Notes under the pieces: generated by a model
What the model saw: the letters and a program-made list of their open reading frames with translations, nothing else
What the model was told of the DNA's origin: nothing
Database searches by the model: none
In this document: one piece after another, positions 43,368 to 52,815 of the stretch
Layout of the letters: each line of letters begins with the position of its first letter
Position numbering within the stretch: position 1 is the stretch's first letter
NCBI RefSeq assembly: GCF_009498295.1
Contig: NZ_CP040813.1
Coordinates: forward strand, 3,169,001 to 3,233,000
Direction: 5' to 3'
Length of the DNA: 64,000 bases
Source: Oceanihabitans sp. IOP_32
Lineage (GTDB): Bacteria; Bacteroidota; Bacteroidia; Flavobacteriales; Flavobacteriaceae
Position numbers and translations under genes: made by a program

Positions 43368-44519
43368 ATGGCAAAATTTATTGTACCAAAGGAAATACAT
43401 CACGGCTTAGGAAGTCTTGAAAGATTAAAAGATTTAAAAGGAAAAAAAGCAGTTTTTGTAATTGGAGGTAATTCAGTTAGAAAAAATGGTTCACTTGAAT
43501 GCGCACAAAAGTTCTTAGCTGAAGCTAATATCGAGTCTGCAGTATTTGGAGGTGTAGAAGCAGATCCTTCAATAGATACGGTTTATAAAGGTGCTGCATT
43601 TATAACCGAAGAACAACCAGATATTATTATAGGCTTAGGTGGCTGTTCGGCTATCGATGCGGCGAAAGCCATGTGGATTTATTACGAATACCCAGATTCT
43701 AAACTAGAAGATTTAGTGGCACCTTTTGCAGTTAAGCCATTACGTAATAAAGCTATTTTTGTGGCGGCACCTTCAACTAGTGGTACAGGTACCGAGATTA
43801 CTGGCCTTGCTGTAATAACAGATAGAGAAAAAGGAACTAAATACCCAATTGTTTCTCACGAATTAACCCCAGATGTTGCCATAATAGATGGTGAGCTTTG
43901 TGTTAGTATGCCAACCCACGTTACTGCTAATACTGGTTTAGATGTATTAAGTCACGGAGTTGAAGCTTATGTTTCTAATATTGCCGACCATTATAATGAT
44001 GCTTTAGCAAAGGGTGCGACCGACTTGGTTTTTAAAAATTTACAAACCGTTGTTAAAGAGCCTAATAACTTAGAAGCTCGTCAAACTATGCACGATGCTT
44101 CTTGTATGGCCGGAATGGCGTTTACCAATGTTTGGTTAGGAATAGTTCATTCCATGTCTCATCAAATTGGTGGTACTTTTGGGATTCCTCATGGTTGTTG
44201 TAACTCTATTTTAATGCCTAATGTTATTCGATTTAACTCGAAAGTAACCGATAAATATGAAGATTTAGCAGGTTTATTAGGAAAATCTACTGCTGAAGAT
44301 TTCGCTCAAGAGGTTTCAAATTTACGTGAATCTGTTGGTGTTGTCGGTTCTTTAAAAGAATACGGTATTGATCAAAAAGAATGGGAAGCAAAACTAGATA
44401 CCCTTACTGAAAACGCGATGAAAGATCCTTGTACGCTTTTCAATCCTAGAAAACCAAAATTTGAAGAAATAAAAGCTATTCTTCAAGCTTGTTATGACGG
44501 TGAAGCAATTACTTTTTAA
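43368..44519 (+). CDS. Iron-containing alcohol dehydrogenase
   Basis: This 383-residue group III (Fe-ADH) dehydrogenase has the NAD-binding part 'KKAVFVIGGNSVRKNG' and 'PDIIIGLGGCSAIDAAKAMW', and the metal-site region 'TANTGLDVLSHGVEAY' plus 'GIVHSMSHQIGGTFGIPHGCCNSILMPNVI', whose Asp and His residues bind iron. I chose the ATG at 43368 (MAKFIVPKEIHHG) because the 17 residues upstream are not family-like. The substrate (butanol, lactaldehyde, propanediol) cannot be decided. Its stop is followed by a terminator, so it is a single-gene unit. Confidence 0.9.
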   Translation: MAKFIVPKEIHHGLGSLERLKDLKGKKAVFVIGGNSVRKNGSLECAQKFLAEANIESAVFGGVEADPSIDTVYKGAAFITEEQPDIIIGLGGCSAIDAAKAMWIYYEYPDSKLEDLVAPFAVKPLRNKAIFVAAPSTSGTGTEITGLAVITDREKGTKYPIVSHELTPDVAIIDGELCVSMPTHVTANTGLDVLSHGVEAYVSNIADHYNDALAKGATDLVFKNLQTVVKEPNNLEARQTMHDASCMAGMAFTNVWLGIVHSMSHQIGGTFGIPHGCCNSILMPNVIRFNSKVTDKYEDLAGLLGKSTAEDFAQEVSNLRESVGVVGSLKEYGIDQKEWEAKLDTLTENAMKDPCTLFNPRKPKFEEIKAILQACYDGEAITF

Positions 44520-44538
44520 GTATAGTTTACAGAGCATG

Positions 44539-44571
44539 AAAAAGCCCTAAATATATTTTGGGGCTTTTTTT
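44539..44571 (+). terminator. Rho-independent-type terminator after the alcohol dehydrogenase
   Basis: AAAAAGCCC (44539-44547) pairs with GGGCTTTTT (44561-44569), and the T run continues. It is about 20 bases after the stop. Confidence 0.8.
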
Positions 44572-44801
44572 GTGTTTAAAATCATTAAAAGCACAAATAA
44601 AACAAAGTGCTATTGCGGTCAATTGATAAGATAAAATAAACACCACAGGGTTTAAAAGTAAGTCAAGTTTTTTTTCTGTTGAGGTTATCTTTTTTTTTTT
44701 TTGAAAACTCTTTTGCTTCAGTTGGAAACAAGAAAATGACGTCACATTTAGGAGATTTTCACCTTATTCCCATCATAATAGAGTCCTAGAAATGAGGCTT
44801 T
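44572..44801. other. Low-complexity intergenic region
   Basis: There is a run of 14 T's near 44690 and no recognisable gene. The open minus-strand frame across it has biased, low-complexity composition. Confidence 0.4.
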
Positions 44802-45437
44802 TTATACCAAACTATTTATAATATCAACATTCACTTCGTGCTTCCCGTCAAACATCATAACATTCAAGTTTTCTTTAAATAAATTTTTGGCTTTTTTAGT
44901 TTCAGAGTCTAAGCGTCCTTCTGTTAAATACTCATCATTAGTACCACAAATTAAAGTTACTTTAGCCTTTAAAAATTTAAAATCTTCAGTACTTAATTCC
45001 TCTGGAATGCCGCCAGAATGTAAAATTAATTGGTGGCACTGTAGTTGTCGTTTGGCCACATAACGCAGGGCAACACTAACGCCTTGCGAATATCCTAAAA
45101 CTATTAGATTAAGGTTTTCTGGGATGTTTTCAGCTTCAAAAATAGCATCAAAATTGCGCATAATATTCTCGGTGTCTTTTGCAGTAGTTTCTTTGGTTAA
45201 CCAATTGGCGCCAACGCGTCTAAAGTTGGCATTAAGATAATATTTACTAGCAGCTTGTGGTGCAATAATATAATTTTCAACGGGATGTAATCCTTTAAAA
45301 TACTTTAAAAAATACCGACTTAAATAGCCCATACCATGACAAACAAACCATACGTTTTTAGTCGATCTGGAAAGTGAATTTAGGGTAGAATAGGAGTTGA
45401 TTGTTGTGTATGAGATTTCTTTTTCTTGTGATTTCAT
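44802..45437 (-). CDS. Alpha/beta hydrolase (carboxylesterase/phospholipase-like)
   Basis: In this 211-residue protein the nucleophile Ser lies in 'VLGYSQGVSVALRY', the acid in 'LICGTNDEYL' and the catalytic His in 'FDGKHEVNVDII', spaced as in the alpha/beta-hydrolase fold. 'VWFVCHGMGYLSRYFLKYF' holds the oxyanion region. It has no signal peptide, so it is cytoplasmic. It is divergent from the menaquinone operon. The substrate is unknown; it could be a MenH-like or esterase activity, but MenH is not demonstrable from sequence. Confidence 0.8.
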   Translation of the reverse strand: MKSQEKEISYTTINSYSTLNSLSRSTKNVWFVCHGMGYLSRYFLKYFKGLHPVENYIIAPQAASKYYLNANFRRVGANWLTKETTAKDTENIMRNFDAIFEAENIPENLNLIVLGYSQGVSVALRYVAKRQLQCHQLILHSGGIPEELSTEDFKFLKAKVTLICGTNDEYLTEGRLDSETKKAKNLFKENLNVMMFDGKHEVNVDIINSLV

Positions 45438-45488
45438 ATACGTTTATGTTTTGTATTTTTGTTAGCAATTTTAAAAATACACTATTCT

Positions 45489-45917
45489 ATGCAATTATCT
45501 AAAGAAGCCGTTTTAATGAAAGCGAATCAAGCGTGTAAAAACACCTTAATGGAAACCTTAAATATTGAGGTTGTAGATTTTGGAGCCGATTTTTTAGTTG
45601 CGAGAATGCCCGTTGATTCTAGAGTTTATCAACCAGACGGTGTTTTACATGGTGGTGCTACAGCGGCTTTGGCCGAAAGTGTGGGAAGTTTTGCATCGCA
45701 TATATTTAATGATACCGAAAAATTTTTTGTGCGTGGTACAGAGATAACAGCCAACCATTTAAAAAGTGTTACAGAAGGTTTTGTTTACGCTAAAGCGACG
45801 TTTTTACACAAAGGAAGAACGACACAGTTGTTGGATATTCGAGTGACCGATGACGATGATAATTTGGTTTCTGTGTGCCGACTCTCAACCATTTCATTAC
45901 CAAAAAAGAAACAGTAA
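45489..45917 (+). CDS. Hotdog-fold thioesterase, probable DHNA-CoA thioesterase
   Basis: This PaaI/MenI-type hotdog protein of 142 residues carries 'QPDGVLHGGATAALAESVGSFAS' (the HGG...E motif of the acyl-CoA thioesterase active site) and 'ANHLKSVTEGFVYAKATFLHKGRTTQ'. The start is the ATG at 45489; the longer reading begins inside the promoter region (TATTTTTG at 45455-45462). The stop (TAA) directly abuts the ATG of the isochorismate synthase gene, which makes a role as the menaquinone thioesterase (hydrolysis of 1,4-dihydroxy-2-naphthoyl-CoA) likely but inferred from context. Confidence 0.85.
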   Translation: MQLSKEAVLMKANQACKNTLMETLNIEVVDFGADFLVARMPVDSRVYQPDGVLHGGATAALAESVGSFASHIFNDTEKFFVRGTEITANHLKSVTEGFVYAKATFLHKGRTTQLLDIRVTDDDDNLVSVCRLSTISLPKKKQ

Positions 45918-47039
45918 ATGACTTTCGATGATTTTTTTAAGCGCATGGCGGCACAGTACGAAAGCGCTAAACCCTTAGTAGCCTATAGTAAACCTAACGA
46001 CAACAAAATAAAAGCCATACTTCAAGATACAAATGATTTATACTACACAAATGATTTTAACGAACAAGGGTTTGTGTTTTCAACTTTTGATGATAACAAG
46101 GATTCGGTTTTAATGCCATTGGAAAATTCGGAAGTAATTTCCACTTCTCAAGAACTTGAGGTTTCTACGGCTGTAAAAACGCCTATTGAAAACTATAAAA
46201 TTTCGTCTCATTCTAAAGATTTTCATATCAATCTGGTTAGTAAAGGGATGGAGGCTATTAATGCTAGTGCATTTAGAAAAGTTGTTTTATCCCGTCGGGA
46301 AACTGTAAATCTTTCGCACTCTAATCCTATTTTAATTTTTAAAAGGCTTTTAAATACCTATACATCTGCATTTGTATATTGTTGGTATCATCCGCAAGTA
46401 GGATTGTGGTTAGGAGCCACACCAGAGGCCTTAATTAATATAGAAGGTCAACAATTTTCTATAATGGCCTTGGCAGGTACTCAAGATTACAAGGGCACGC
46501 AGGACGTGGTTTGGAAAGACAAAGAAAAAGACGAGCAGCAAATTGTAACTAATTTTATTCTGGAAGGTTTAAAACCATTAACCGAAAAAATAAAAATATC
46601 GGAAACAGAAACCGTAAAAGCTGGAAATTTATTGCACTTAAAAACCATGGTATCTGCAAGATTAAAGGCGCAATCAAATTTAAAGGAAGTGTTGTCTGTA
46701 TTGCATCCCACACCAGCGGTTTGTGGGTTTCCAAAACTTGAAGCAAAACAGTTTATTTTAAAACATGAAAATTACAATCGAGAATTCTACACTGGTTTTT
46801 TAGGAGAATTAAATTTTGAAACTACAAAAGCACCGCGATCTGGAAAGCGTAATATAGAGAATAGAGCCTATGCCATTACAAAAAAAAGCAGTCAATTATT
46901 TGTTAATTTACGCTGTATGCAATTAAAAGGCTCTAAAGCTATGATTTATGTTGGTGGTGGCATTACTAAAAGCTCTAATGCTGCGCATGAATGGGAAGAA
47001 ACGGTATCAAAATCTAGGGTTATTAAAAACGTGTTATAA
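45918..47039 (+). CDS. menF: Isochorismate synthase, menaquinone pathway
   Basis: This 373-residue chorismate-binding enzyme has family blocks 'INASAFRKVVLSRRETVNL', 'GLWLGATPEALI', 'LAGTQDYKG', 'LHPTPAVCGFPKLEAKQFIL' and 'YVGGGITKSSNAAHEWEET'. It converts chorismate to isochorismate. It follows the thioesterase gene without any spacer and precedes menD by 38 bases, so it is the menaquinone enzyme rather than a siderophore one. Confidence 0.9.
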   Translation: MTFDDFFKRMAAQYESAKPLVAYSKPNDNKIKAILQDTNDLYYTNDFNEQGFVFSTFDDNKDSVLMPLENSEVISTSQELEVSTAVKTPIENYKISSHSKDFHINLVSKGMEAINASAFRKVVLSRRETVNLSHSNPILIFKRLLNTYTSAFVYCWYHPQVGLWLGATPEALINIEGQQFSIMALAGTQDYKGTQDVVWKDKEKDEQQIVTNFILEGLKPLTEKIKISETETVKAGNLLHLKTMVSARLKAQSNLKEVLSVLHPTPAVCGFPKLEAKQFILKHENYNREFYTGFLGELNFETTKAPRSGKRNIENRAYAITKKSSQLFVNLRCMQLKGSKAMIYVGGGITKSSNAAHEWEETVSKSRVIKNVL

Positions 47040-47077
47040 GTATCTTTTTAAGACCTAATTTCTTACTTTTGTACGAT

Positions 47078-48757
47078 ATGAAATACCCTAAAATTCCGCT
47101 TGCGCAAACGCTTATAAAGCTTTGCGAAGCAAAAGGCATAAAGCATATTATTATTTCTCCCGGTAGCAGAAATGCCCCTCTAACTATTGGTTTTTCTCAC
47201 CATCCTTATTTTAAATGCTATAGCATTGTAGACGAGCGTTGTGCCGCATTTTTTGCTTTGGGTATTGCCCAACAATTACAAGAACCAACGGCTGTAGTTT
47301 GTACTTCTGGTAGTGCCTTGTTAAATTATTATCCTGCTGTTGCCGAGGCTTTTTTTAGTGATATTCCTTTAGTTGTTATATCGGCCGATAGACCTAAACA
47401 TTTAATTGGTATTGGCGATGGTCAAACCATTAATCAAAACCATGTTTTTGAAAATCATATTTTATATTCGGCAAATTTAGAACTGAATTTAGACAATAAA
47501 CAAAGCCTCCAAGACCGTAACGAAATAGAAATAAATAAAGCTCTAAATACAGCGTACCTAAAACAAGGGCCTGTGCATATTAATGTGCCTTTTGATGAGC
47601 CTTTGTACGACATGGTTGATGCAGCTTCTGTGAATCCTCAAGTGATCCCTGCCGAAGACAACGTTTTACCAATGGAGTCTTCTGTAATAAACACATGTAT
47701 TAATGATTGGAATAGCGCATCAAAAAAAATGATTTTGGTTGGGGTTAATCCGCCCAACACCATAAACCAAGAATGGTTGGATGTTATTGCAAAAGACGAC
47801 AGTGTGATTGTGTTTACCGAAACCACTTCGAATTTGCAACACGACGATTTTTTTCCGAGTATCGATAAGATTATTTTGCCTTTAAACGATGAGGCCTTAA
47901 TGCGTTTACAGCCCGATATTTTATTAACCTTTGGCGGTTTAATCGTATCAAAAAAAATAAAAGCTTTTTTACGCAAGTACAGACCCCAACAACATTGGCA
48001 TATTGGCACAACCAAAGCCAACGATACGTTTTTTAGCTTGAATAGATGTTTAGAGGCCAAGCCAAACGACTTTTTTTCTGAATTTTTATCAGGAATTACT
48101 ACAAAACAGTCTGATTACAAACCGAGTTGGAACCAAATAAAGGCTCACCGAAATAGTAAACATGACGAGTATTTAAAAACCATAGATTTTAGCGATTTTA
48201 AAGCCTTCGAAATTATTTTTAAAGCCATTCCCAATCACACGATATTGCAACTAGGTAACAGCTCTACCATACGCTACGCGCAGTTATTCGATTTAAACAA
48301 AACGCTAAACGTGTTTTGCAATCGTGGCACCAGTGGTATTGATGGTAGCACGAGTACAGCGATTGGTTGTGCCGTGGTTAACACCAAACAAACCACTTTT
48401 ATTTCTGGTGATTTAAGCTTTATTTACGACAGTAATGCGCTGTGGAATAACTATGTTCCCAATACCTTTAGAGTAATTGTTATTAATAACCAAGGTGGTG
48501 GCATTTTTAGAATTCTTCCCGGACATAAAAACACCGAAAATTTCGACACCTATTTTGAAACGAAACATGAGCTAACGGCAGAACACTTATGTAAGATGTA
48601 TGGTTTTGAATACACTAAGGTTTCAAATACAAAGGCCTTACAAGGTGCTTTACAATCATTTTATCTAGAGAGTAACCAACCCAAATTATTGGAAGTGTTT
48701 ACGCCACAAACTACAAACGATGAGATTTTACTCGATTATTTTAGATTTATAAGTTAG
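47078..48757 (+). CDS. menD: 2-succinyl-5-enolpyruvyl-6-hydroxy-3-cyclohexene-1-carboxylate synthase
   Basis: This 559-residue ThDP-dependent enzyme starts MKYPKIPLAQTLIKLCEAKG. 'IISPGSRNAPLTIGF' is the MenD N-terminal signature, followed by 'VVCTSGSALLNYYPAVAEAF', 'ISADRPKHLIGIGDGQTINQ' and the ThDP site 'ISGDLSFIYDSNALWNN' with 'VINNQGGGIF'. It condenses isochorismate with 2-oxoglutarate. The ATG at 47078 is preferred over an upstream TTG. A TAnnTTTG match (TACTTTTG, 47064-47071) lies only seven bases upstream, which could make a nearly leaderless internal transcript. Confidence 0.93.
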   Translation: MKYPKIPLAQTLIKLCEAKGIKHIIISPGSRNAPLTIGFSHHPYFKCYSIVDERCAAFFALGIAQQLQEPTAVVCTSGSALLNYYPAVAEAFFSDIPLVVISADRPKHLIGIGDGQTINQNHVFENHILYSANLELNLDNKQSLQDRNEIEINKALNTAYLKQGPVHINVPFDEPLYDMVDAASVNPQVIPAEDNVLPMESSVINTCINDWNSASKKMILVGVNPPNTINQEWLDVIAKDDSVIVFTETTSNLQHDDFFPSIDKIILPLNDEALMRLQPDILLTFGGLIVSKKIKAFLRKYRPQQHWHIGTTKANDTFFSLNRCLEAKPNDFFSEFLSGITTKQSDYKPSWNQIKAHRNSKHDEYLKTIDFSDFKAFEIIFKAIPNHTILQLGNSSTIRYAQLFDLNKTLNVFCNRGTSGIDGSTSTAIGCAVVNTKQTTFISGDLSFIYDSNALWNNYVPNTFRVIVINNQGGGIFRILPGHKNTENFDTYFETKHELTAEHLCKMYGFEYTKVSNTKALQGALQSFYLESNQPKLLEVFTPQTTNDEILLDYFRFIS

Positions 48758-48884
48758 ATATTATAAAAATGAACAGCGATTTTTTATTTCCTGTGAGAAA
48801 AAACAGTAATCTTCTGGTTTTTTATTCTATAAAAAAAAGCTATCTTTAGTTCTTGATGATTAACCTTTTTAAAATTATACAATT

Positions 48885-49226
48885 ATGAGCAAAAGAGATG
48901 AACTTATTGCAAAGTATGCTGCAGATTTAAAAGATAAATGCAGTGTAACGCCAGACATGGATTTATTAACCAAAGTGACTATTGGTTGTGGGCCGTCTAT
49001 TTATAATGCAGATGCCTCTACGGTTTCTGGATCTGACGAATCTGAATTAGCAACGGTTAAAAACAATTTCTTAATAAAAAAATTAGGATTAAAGGATAGT
49101 CCAGATTTAGATAAAGGCATTGATGCCGTTATGGAGACCTACGGGAAATCGAATAGAAACAAATACAGAGCGGTGGTTTACTATTTACTTACCAAGCATT
49201 TTAAAAAGGAAGCCGTTTATAATTAA
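48885..49226 (+). CDS. DUF2853 family protein
   Basis: This 113-residue cytoplasmic protein (MSKRDELIAKYAADLKDKCS) matches the small helical DUF2853 family, with the conserved 'YGKSNRNKYRAVVYYLLTKHF' at the end. The function is unknown. It has its own -7-like box (TATCTTTA, about 48840) and is followed by a terminator, so it is monocistronic. Confidence 0.8.
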   Translation: MSKRDELIAKYAADLKDKCSVTPDMDLLTKVTIGCGPSIYNADASTVSGSDESELATVKNNFLIKKLGLKDSPDLDKGIDAVMETYGKSNRNKYRAVVYYLLTKHFKKEAVYN

Positions 49227-49246
49227 TTGAAATCATAATATGTTTA

Positions 49247-49279
49247 AAAGCGTTGCCATGTTAGCAGCGCTTTTTTTAT
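49247..49279 (+). terminator. Rho-independent-type terminator
   Basis: AAAGCGTTGC pairs with GCAGCGCTTT (one G-T pair) around the loop CATGTTA, and a T-rich run follows. It is 20 bases after the DUF2853 stop. Confidence 0.8.
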
Positions 49280-49825
49280 TTTAAAAGTTCTAAAGTCTTG
49301 TGTTTTAAAGGAAGTTATACCCATTTAATTTTTATGGTCTTGTTAATTTGAATTATTTACTGTTGAGATGAGATAGAAATCGCAGATTCACGAACTCCAT
49401 ATTTTACTATAATATGGGCGTGAGCCAAAAGCATAATACAACCAAAGTTATGGTTTTACTTTATACCGAAATACGGGCGAAAAAGAGAACAATTATAGGC
49501 GACATGACTTGGTTAATTTGGTGTTAATGCCAGTATTTAAATTAGGTTTTTTTTGAAATTTATTGGTCGAAAATTCTTAATTCAAAAATTGTGTTGTTGT
49601 GAATAGTTATTTATTGCGCGAGCGATTGAATGGCTTGTTTGAGCTCGCCGACGCAGGAGGAAGCAAGTAATGAAATATTTATATTCATGAGTTCCTTAGT
49701 TTAAAATAAAAACCAACGCATAAAGCCCGACCCTTGTAGTCGCGCCCAAAAACACAAGCGAGGTAAAACATAAGTTGCTTTGAGGTTACTGCCCACTTAG
49801 ACTGAAAAATTATTACCTTTGCCGC
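49280..49825. other. Intergenic region with a GC-richer remnant
   Basis: No intact gene is seen in about 545 bases. At 49615-49672 a GC-richer segment reads, in one frame, LRERLNGLFELADAGGSK followed by a stop; it may be the 3' tail of a lost gene or a dispersed repeat. TACCTTTG at 49814-49821 matches the -7 box for the CvfB gene, leaving only four bases before its ATG. Confidence 0.4.
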
Positions 49826-50656
49826 ATGATAAAATTAGGAGAAATAAATACATTAGAAATACTTCGTGAAAGCGAACATGGCGTTTATTTAATTGATAAT
49901 GACGACAACCAAGTGTTATTGCCAAACAGGTATGTTCCAGAAACGTTTAAGATATATGATAAATTAGATGTTTTTGTATATTTAGATAATGAAGAGCGCC
50001 CTGTGGCGTCGACAGATTTTCCATATATAACCAAAGGTGATTTTGCGCTATTGCGTTGTAATCAAGTTACAGAACATGGTGCGTTTTTAGATTGGGGATT
50101 GGTTAAAGAATTGTTTTGTCCTTTTCAAGAACAAGCCTTTAAAATGAAACCTAGCGGTTGGTATTTGGTGCATTGTTATTTAGATGAAAAAACAAATAGA
50201 CTCGTGGCATCGAGCAAAACGAATCGGTTTTTGGACAATAATGAATTAACAGTTGCCGAGTTTGACGACGTGGATTTGATTGTTTCGCATCCATCGGATA
50301 TTGGGATGAACGTTATCGTTAACAAAAAACATTTAGGCTTGGTCTACAAGGATCAAATATTTAAAGATATTAGTGTTGGCGATAAATTAAAAGGGGTCGT
50401 TAAAAAAATACGTCCGGGAAACAAACTTGATATTACACTAGGACAAATAGGCTACAAGAGTATCGAACCCAATGCCGAACGTATTTTGCGGGAGTTACAA
50501 GATAATAGTGGCTATTTAAATTTAACCGATAAGTCTAATCCTGAGCTGATAAAAGATCAGCTTCAAATGAGCAAAAAAAACTTTAAAAAGGCGGTTGGTT
50601 CTTTATACAAACAAAAACGTATTGAGATAAAAACCGATGGTATTTACTTAGTTTAA
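49826..50656 (+). CDS. CvfB family S1-like RNA-binding protein
   Basis: This 276-residue protein has tandem S1-like OB folds (about 1-60, 65-135 with 'GDFALLRCNQVTEHGAFLDWGLVKELFCPF', 145-215 with 'GDKLKGVVKKIRPGNKLDITLG') and a C-terminal winged helix (about 220-276, 'MSKKNFKKAVGSLYKQKRIEI'). This is the CvfB architecture, known in Staphylococcus as an RNA-binding virulence regulator. Five bases separate it from mnmE, so the pair is an operon, perhaps both acting in translation. Confidence 0.88.
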   Translation: MIKLGEINTLEILRESEHGVYLIDNDDNQVLLPNRYVPETFKIYDKLDVFVYLDNEERPVASTDFPYITKGDFALLRCNQVTEHGAFLDWGLVKELFCPFQEQAFKMKPSGWYLVHCYLDEKTNRLVASSKTNRFLDNNELTVAEFDDVDLIVSHPSDIGMNVIVNKKHLGLVYKDQIFKDISVGDKLKGVVKKIRPGNKLDITLGQIGYKSIEPNAERILRELQDNSGYLNLTDKSNPELIKDQLQMSKKNFKKAVGSLYKQKRIEIKTDGIYLV

Positions 50657-50661
50657 AGGGT

Positions 50662-52071
50662 ATGATAAATCAAGACACTATTGTGGCTCTAGCAACACCG
50701 TCGGGAGCTGGTGCCATTGCTGTAATACGGCTATCGGGAAAAGAGGCTATTAAAATTGCTGAAAAGCATTTTAAATCGGTTTCTGGTAAACTATTAAGTA
50801 AACAAGCCACACACACTATTCATTTAGGACATATTATGGATGGCGATAGGACTATCGATGAGGTTTTAATATCAGTCTTTAAAAATCCTAATTCCTATAC
50901 GGGTGAAGATGTTGTGGAGGTATCTTGTCATGGTTCAAACTATATCCAGCAAGAAATTATACAATTATTTTTACGCTCTGGTTGCAGAATGGCAACCGCA
51001 GGTGAGTTTACCTTACGGGCTTTTTTAAATGGAAAATTAGATTTATCGCAAGCTGAAGCTGTAGCCGATTTAATTTCTAGCGATAACGAAGCCGCACACC
51101 AAATAGCCATGCAACAGATGCGCGGTGGTTTTTCGTCTGAAATCGCTAAACTTCGCGAAGAACTTTTAAACTTTGCCTCTTTAATTGAACTTGAACTGGA
51201 TTTTGCCGAAGAAGATGTGGAATTTGCAGATCGCAAGCAATTTACAGATTTAATCGAACGTATTTCGATAGTCTTGAAGCGACTCATAGATTCCTTTGCT
51301 GTGGGTAATGTGATAAAAGAAGGAATTCCCGTGGCTATTGTTGGCGAACCTAATGTAGGGAAATCAACTTTATTAAATGCTTTATTAAATGAAGACCGAG
51401 CGATAGTTTCCGACATTGCAGGAACCACCCGCGATACTATTGAAGACGAAATTTCTATTGGTGGTATTGGTTTTAGGTTTATAGATACGGCAGGTATTCG
51501 CGAAACCCAAGATGTTGTAGAAAGTATTGGTATTAAAAAAACCTTCGAAAAAATTGAACAAGCTCAAGTGGTTATGTTCTTGGTAAGCGCAACAGAACTA
51601 GCAGTAGGAGCAGAGGCGGTTAAATCGATGGCTATTGAAATCGAGAAAATAAAAAATAAGTTTCCACAAAAGCAGCTCCTTGTTATTTTGAATAAAATAG
51701 ATGAGATTACTGATTTGGAGTTGGCGAGCATTACTGATGCCTTGTCATTAAAAGCGTCAACCATTATTCCCATTTCTGCTAAAACAGGGTTTGGTATCGA
51801 AAAACTAACGAATACACTTCTGGATTTAATTAATACAGGTGCGCTACGAAATAACGAAACAATAATTACAAATTCTCGTCATTATGATGCCTTGTTGAAA
51901 GCTTTTGAGGAGATACAAAAAGTCCAATACGGCCTAGAGACCAATTTGTCTGGCGACTTGTTAGCTATAGATATTCGTCAGGCACTATATCATTTTGGTG
52001 AAATTACTGGCGAAATAACCAGCGATGATTTACTGGGGAATATTTTTGCTAATTTTTGTATCGGGAAATGA
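50662..52071 (+). CDS. mnmE: tRNA uridine-5-carboxymethylaminomethyl modification GTPase MnmE
   Basis: The full 469 residues are present. The N-terminal formyl-THF-binding domain begins 'DTIVALATPSGAGAIAVIRLSG'; the GTPase has 'GEPNVGKSTLLNALL', 'DIAGTTRDTIEDE' and 'FIDTAGIRET'; the helical domain ends in the invariant 'FCIGK' with its essential Cys. With MnmG it modifies wobble uridines in tRNA. The 3' end (codons for FCIGK plus stop) is a classical integration site for genomic islands such as SGI1 in Salmonella, and here a direct repeat begins at the stop codon. Confidence 0.97.
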   Translation: MINQDTIVALATPSGAGAIAVIRLSGKEAIKIAEKHFKSVSGKLLSKQATHTIHLGHIMDGDRTIDEVLISVFKNPNSYTGEDVVEVSCHGSNYIQQEIIQLFLRSGCRMATAGEFTLRAFLNGKLDLSQAEAVADLISSDNEAAHQIAMQQMRGGFSSEIAKLREELLNFASLIELELDFAEEDVEFADRKQFTDLIERISIVLKRLIDSFAVGNVIKEGIPVAIVGEPNVGKSTLLNALLNEDRAIVSDIAGTTRDTIEDEISIGGIGFRFIDTAGIRETQDVVESIGIKKTFEKIEQAQVVMFLVSATELAVGAEAVKSMAIEIEKIKNKFPQKQLLVILNKIDEITDLELASITDALSLKASTIIPISAKTGFGIEKLTNTLLDLINTGALRNNETIITNSRHYDALLKAFEEIQKVQYGLETNLSGDLLAIDIRQALYHFGEITGEITSDDLLGNIFANFCIGK

Positions 52072-52100
52072 TTCTTCATCTTATTTGATATTGCTTAATC
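52066..52100 (+). repeat. Left copy of a 35-bp imperfect direct repeat (possible att site)
   Basis: The repeat starts at the last codon of mnmE (AAATGATTC, 52066-52074) and includes TTATTTGATAT at 52081-52091. The second copy at 63798-63832 is 28 of 35 identical, and all seven differences are transitions. Confidence 0.55.
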
Positions 52101-52460
52101 AAAACTTGGCGAACATGCTAAAACATCTGCATATGGGTAAATATGTTCCCAAAATGCTTTTCCAGCACTATCATAATGGTCTAGTGCATAATTAAATTTT
52201 GTGTTCGAAGCAACTTGATAAATGTATACATCGCAAGAGTAAGAGTATTTCTTTTTAAAACAAACTATCGCGAAATAAAGTGTTTTGTAATCCACAGATA
52301 TGCTAAAAAAAGTTACTTTCGAGATTGCTTCGCTGTCATAACTCCTATAGGTTGTTCCGTATCCTTCGGATTTTACAAATTCCATTATTTCCTCGCAAGA
52401 TTGAGCTTTCACATTTACGGTTCCGACTGCAATCAATAGAAAGATGAAAATTTTCTTCAT
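52095..52460 (-). CDS. Small secreted protein of unknown function
   Basis: This 121-residue protein has a signal peptide (MKKIFIFLLIAVGTVNVKAQ). The mature domain contains four cysteines (SCEEIM, FAIVCFKK, YSCDVYI, DVLACSPSF) that could form two disulfides, and many aromatic residues. I do not recognise the family. Its 3' end overlaps the repeat at the mnmE stop, so it is the first gene of the suspected island. Expression cannot be judged from sequence. Confidence 0.6.
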   Translation of the reverse strand: MKKIFIFLLIAVGTVNVKAQSCEEIMEFVKSEGYGTTYRSYDSEAISKVTFFSISVDYKTLYFAIVCFKKKYSYSCDVYIYQVASNTKFNYALDHYDSAGKAFWEHIYPYADVLACSPSFD

Positions 52461-52815
52461 ATTACATTTTGGTATTAGTTAGTTCTTGGTTAATTGATTA
52501 AAAATTTTTCTTTGGTTTTAAAATGTTTATCAAGAGCTGTAAATTGTTTTTATATGGCTTAAAATGATTTTATAGAGGTGAAATAAAGCATCTTTTTTTA
52601 CTTTTACTATGTTGCAAATTGTTTTACGATTTTAAGCAATAAAAATTAACTGTGAGATTTCTTTTAAAAGAAGCGTACTGTTTAAAAGTAGAATAATTAT
52701 CTTAATTTTAAATAGCATTACGAGAAAGAATAAATTTCCATGTTCAGCTTGGTTTTCCGATTCTTAAGGTAGTGTAATTTAAACTCTGTTCAATTCATTT
52801 TTTAAATGAATTGAA
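52461..52815. other. AT-rich intergenic region
   Basis: 355 bases without a recognisable gene, strong promoter box or hairpin. Confidence 0.45.

Noticed and set aside
44527-44745. 72-codon minus-strand frame after the alcohol dehydrogenase
   Set aside because: It overlaps the terminator hairpin and a poly-T run and has low-complexity Lys-rich composition.
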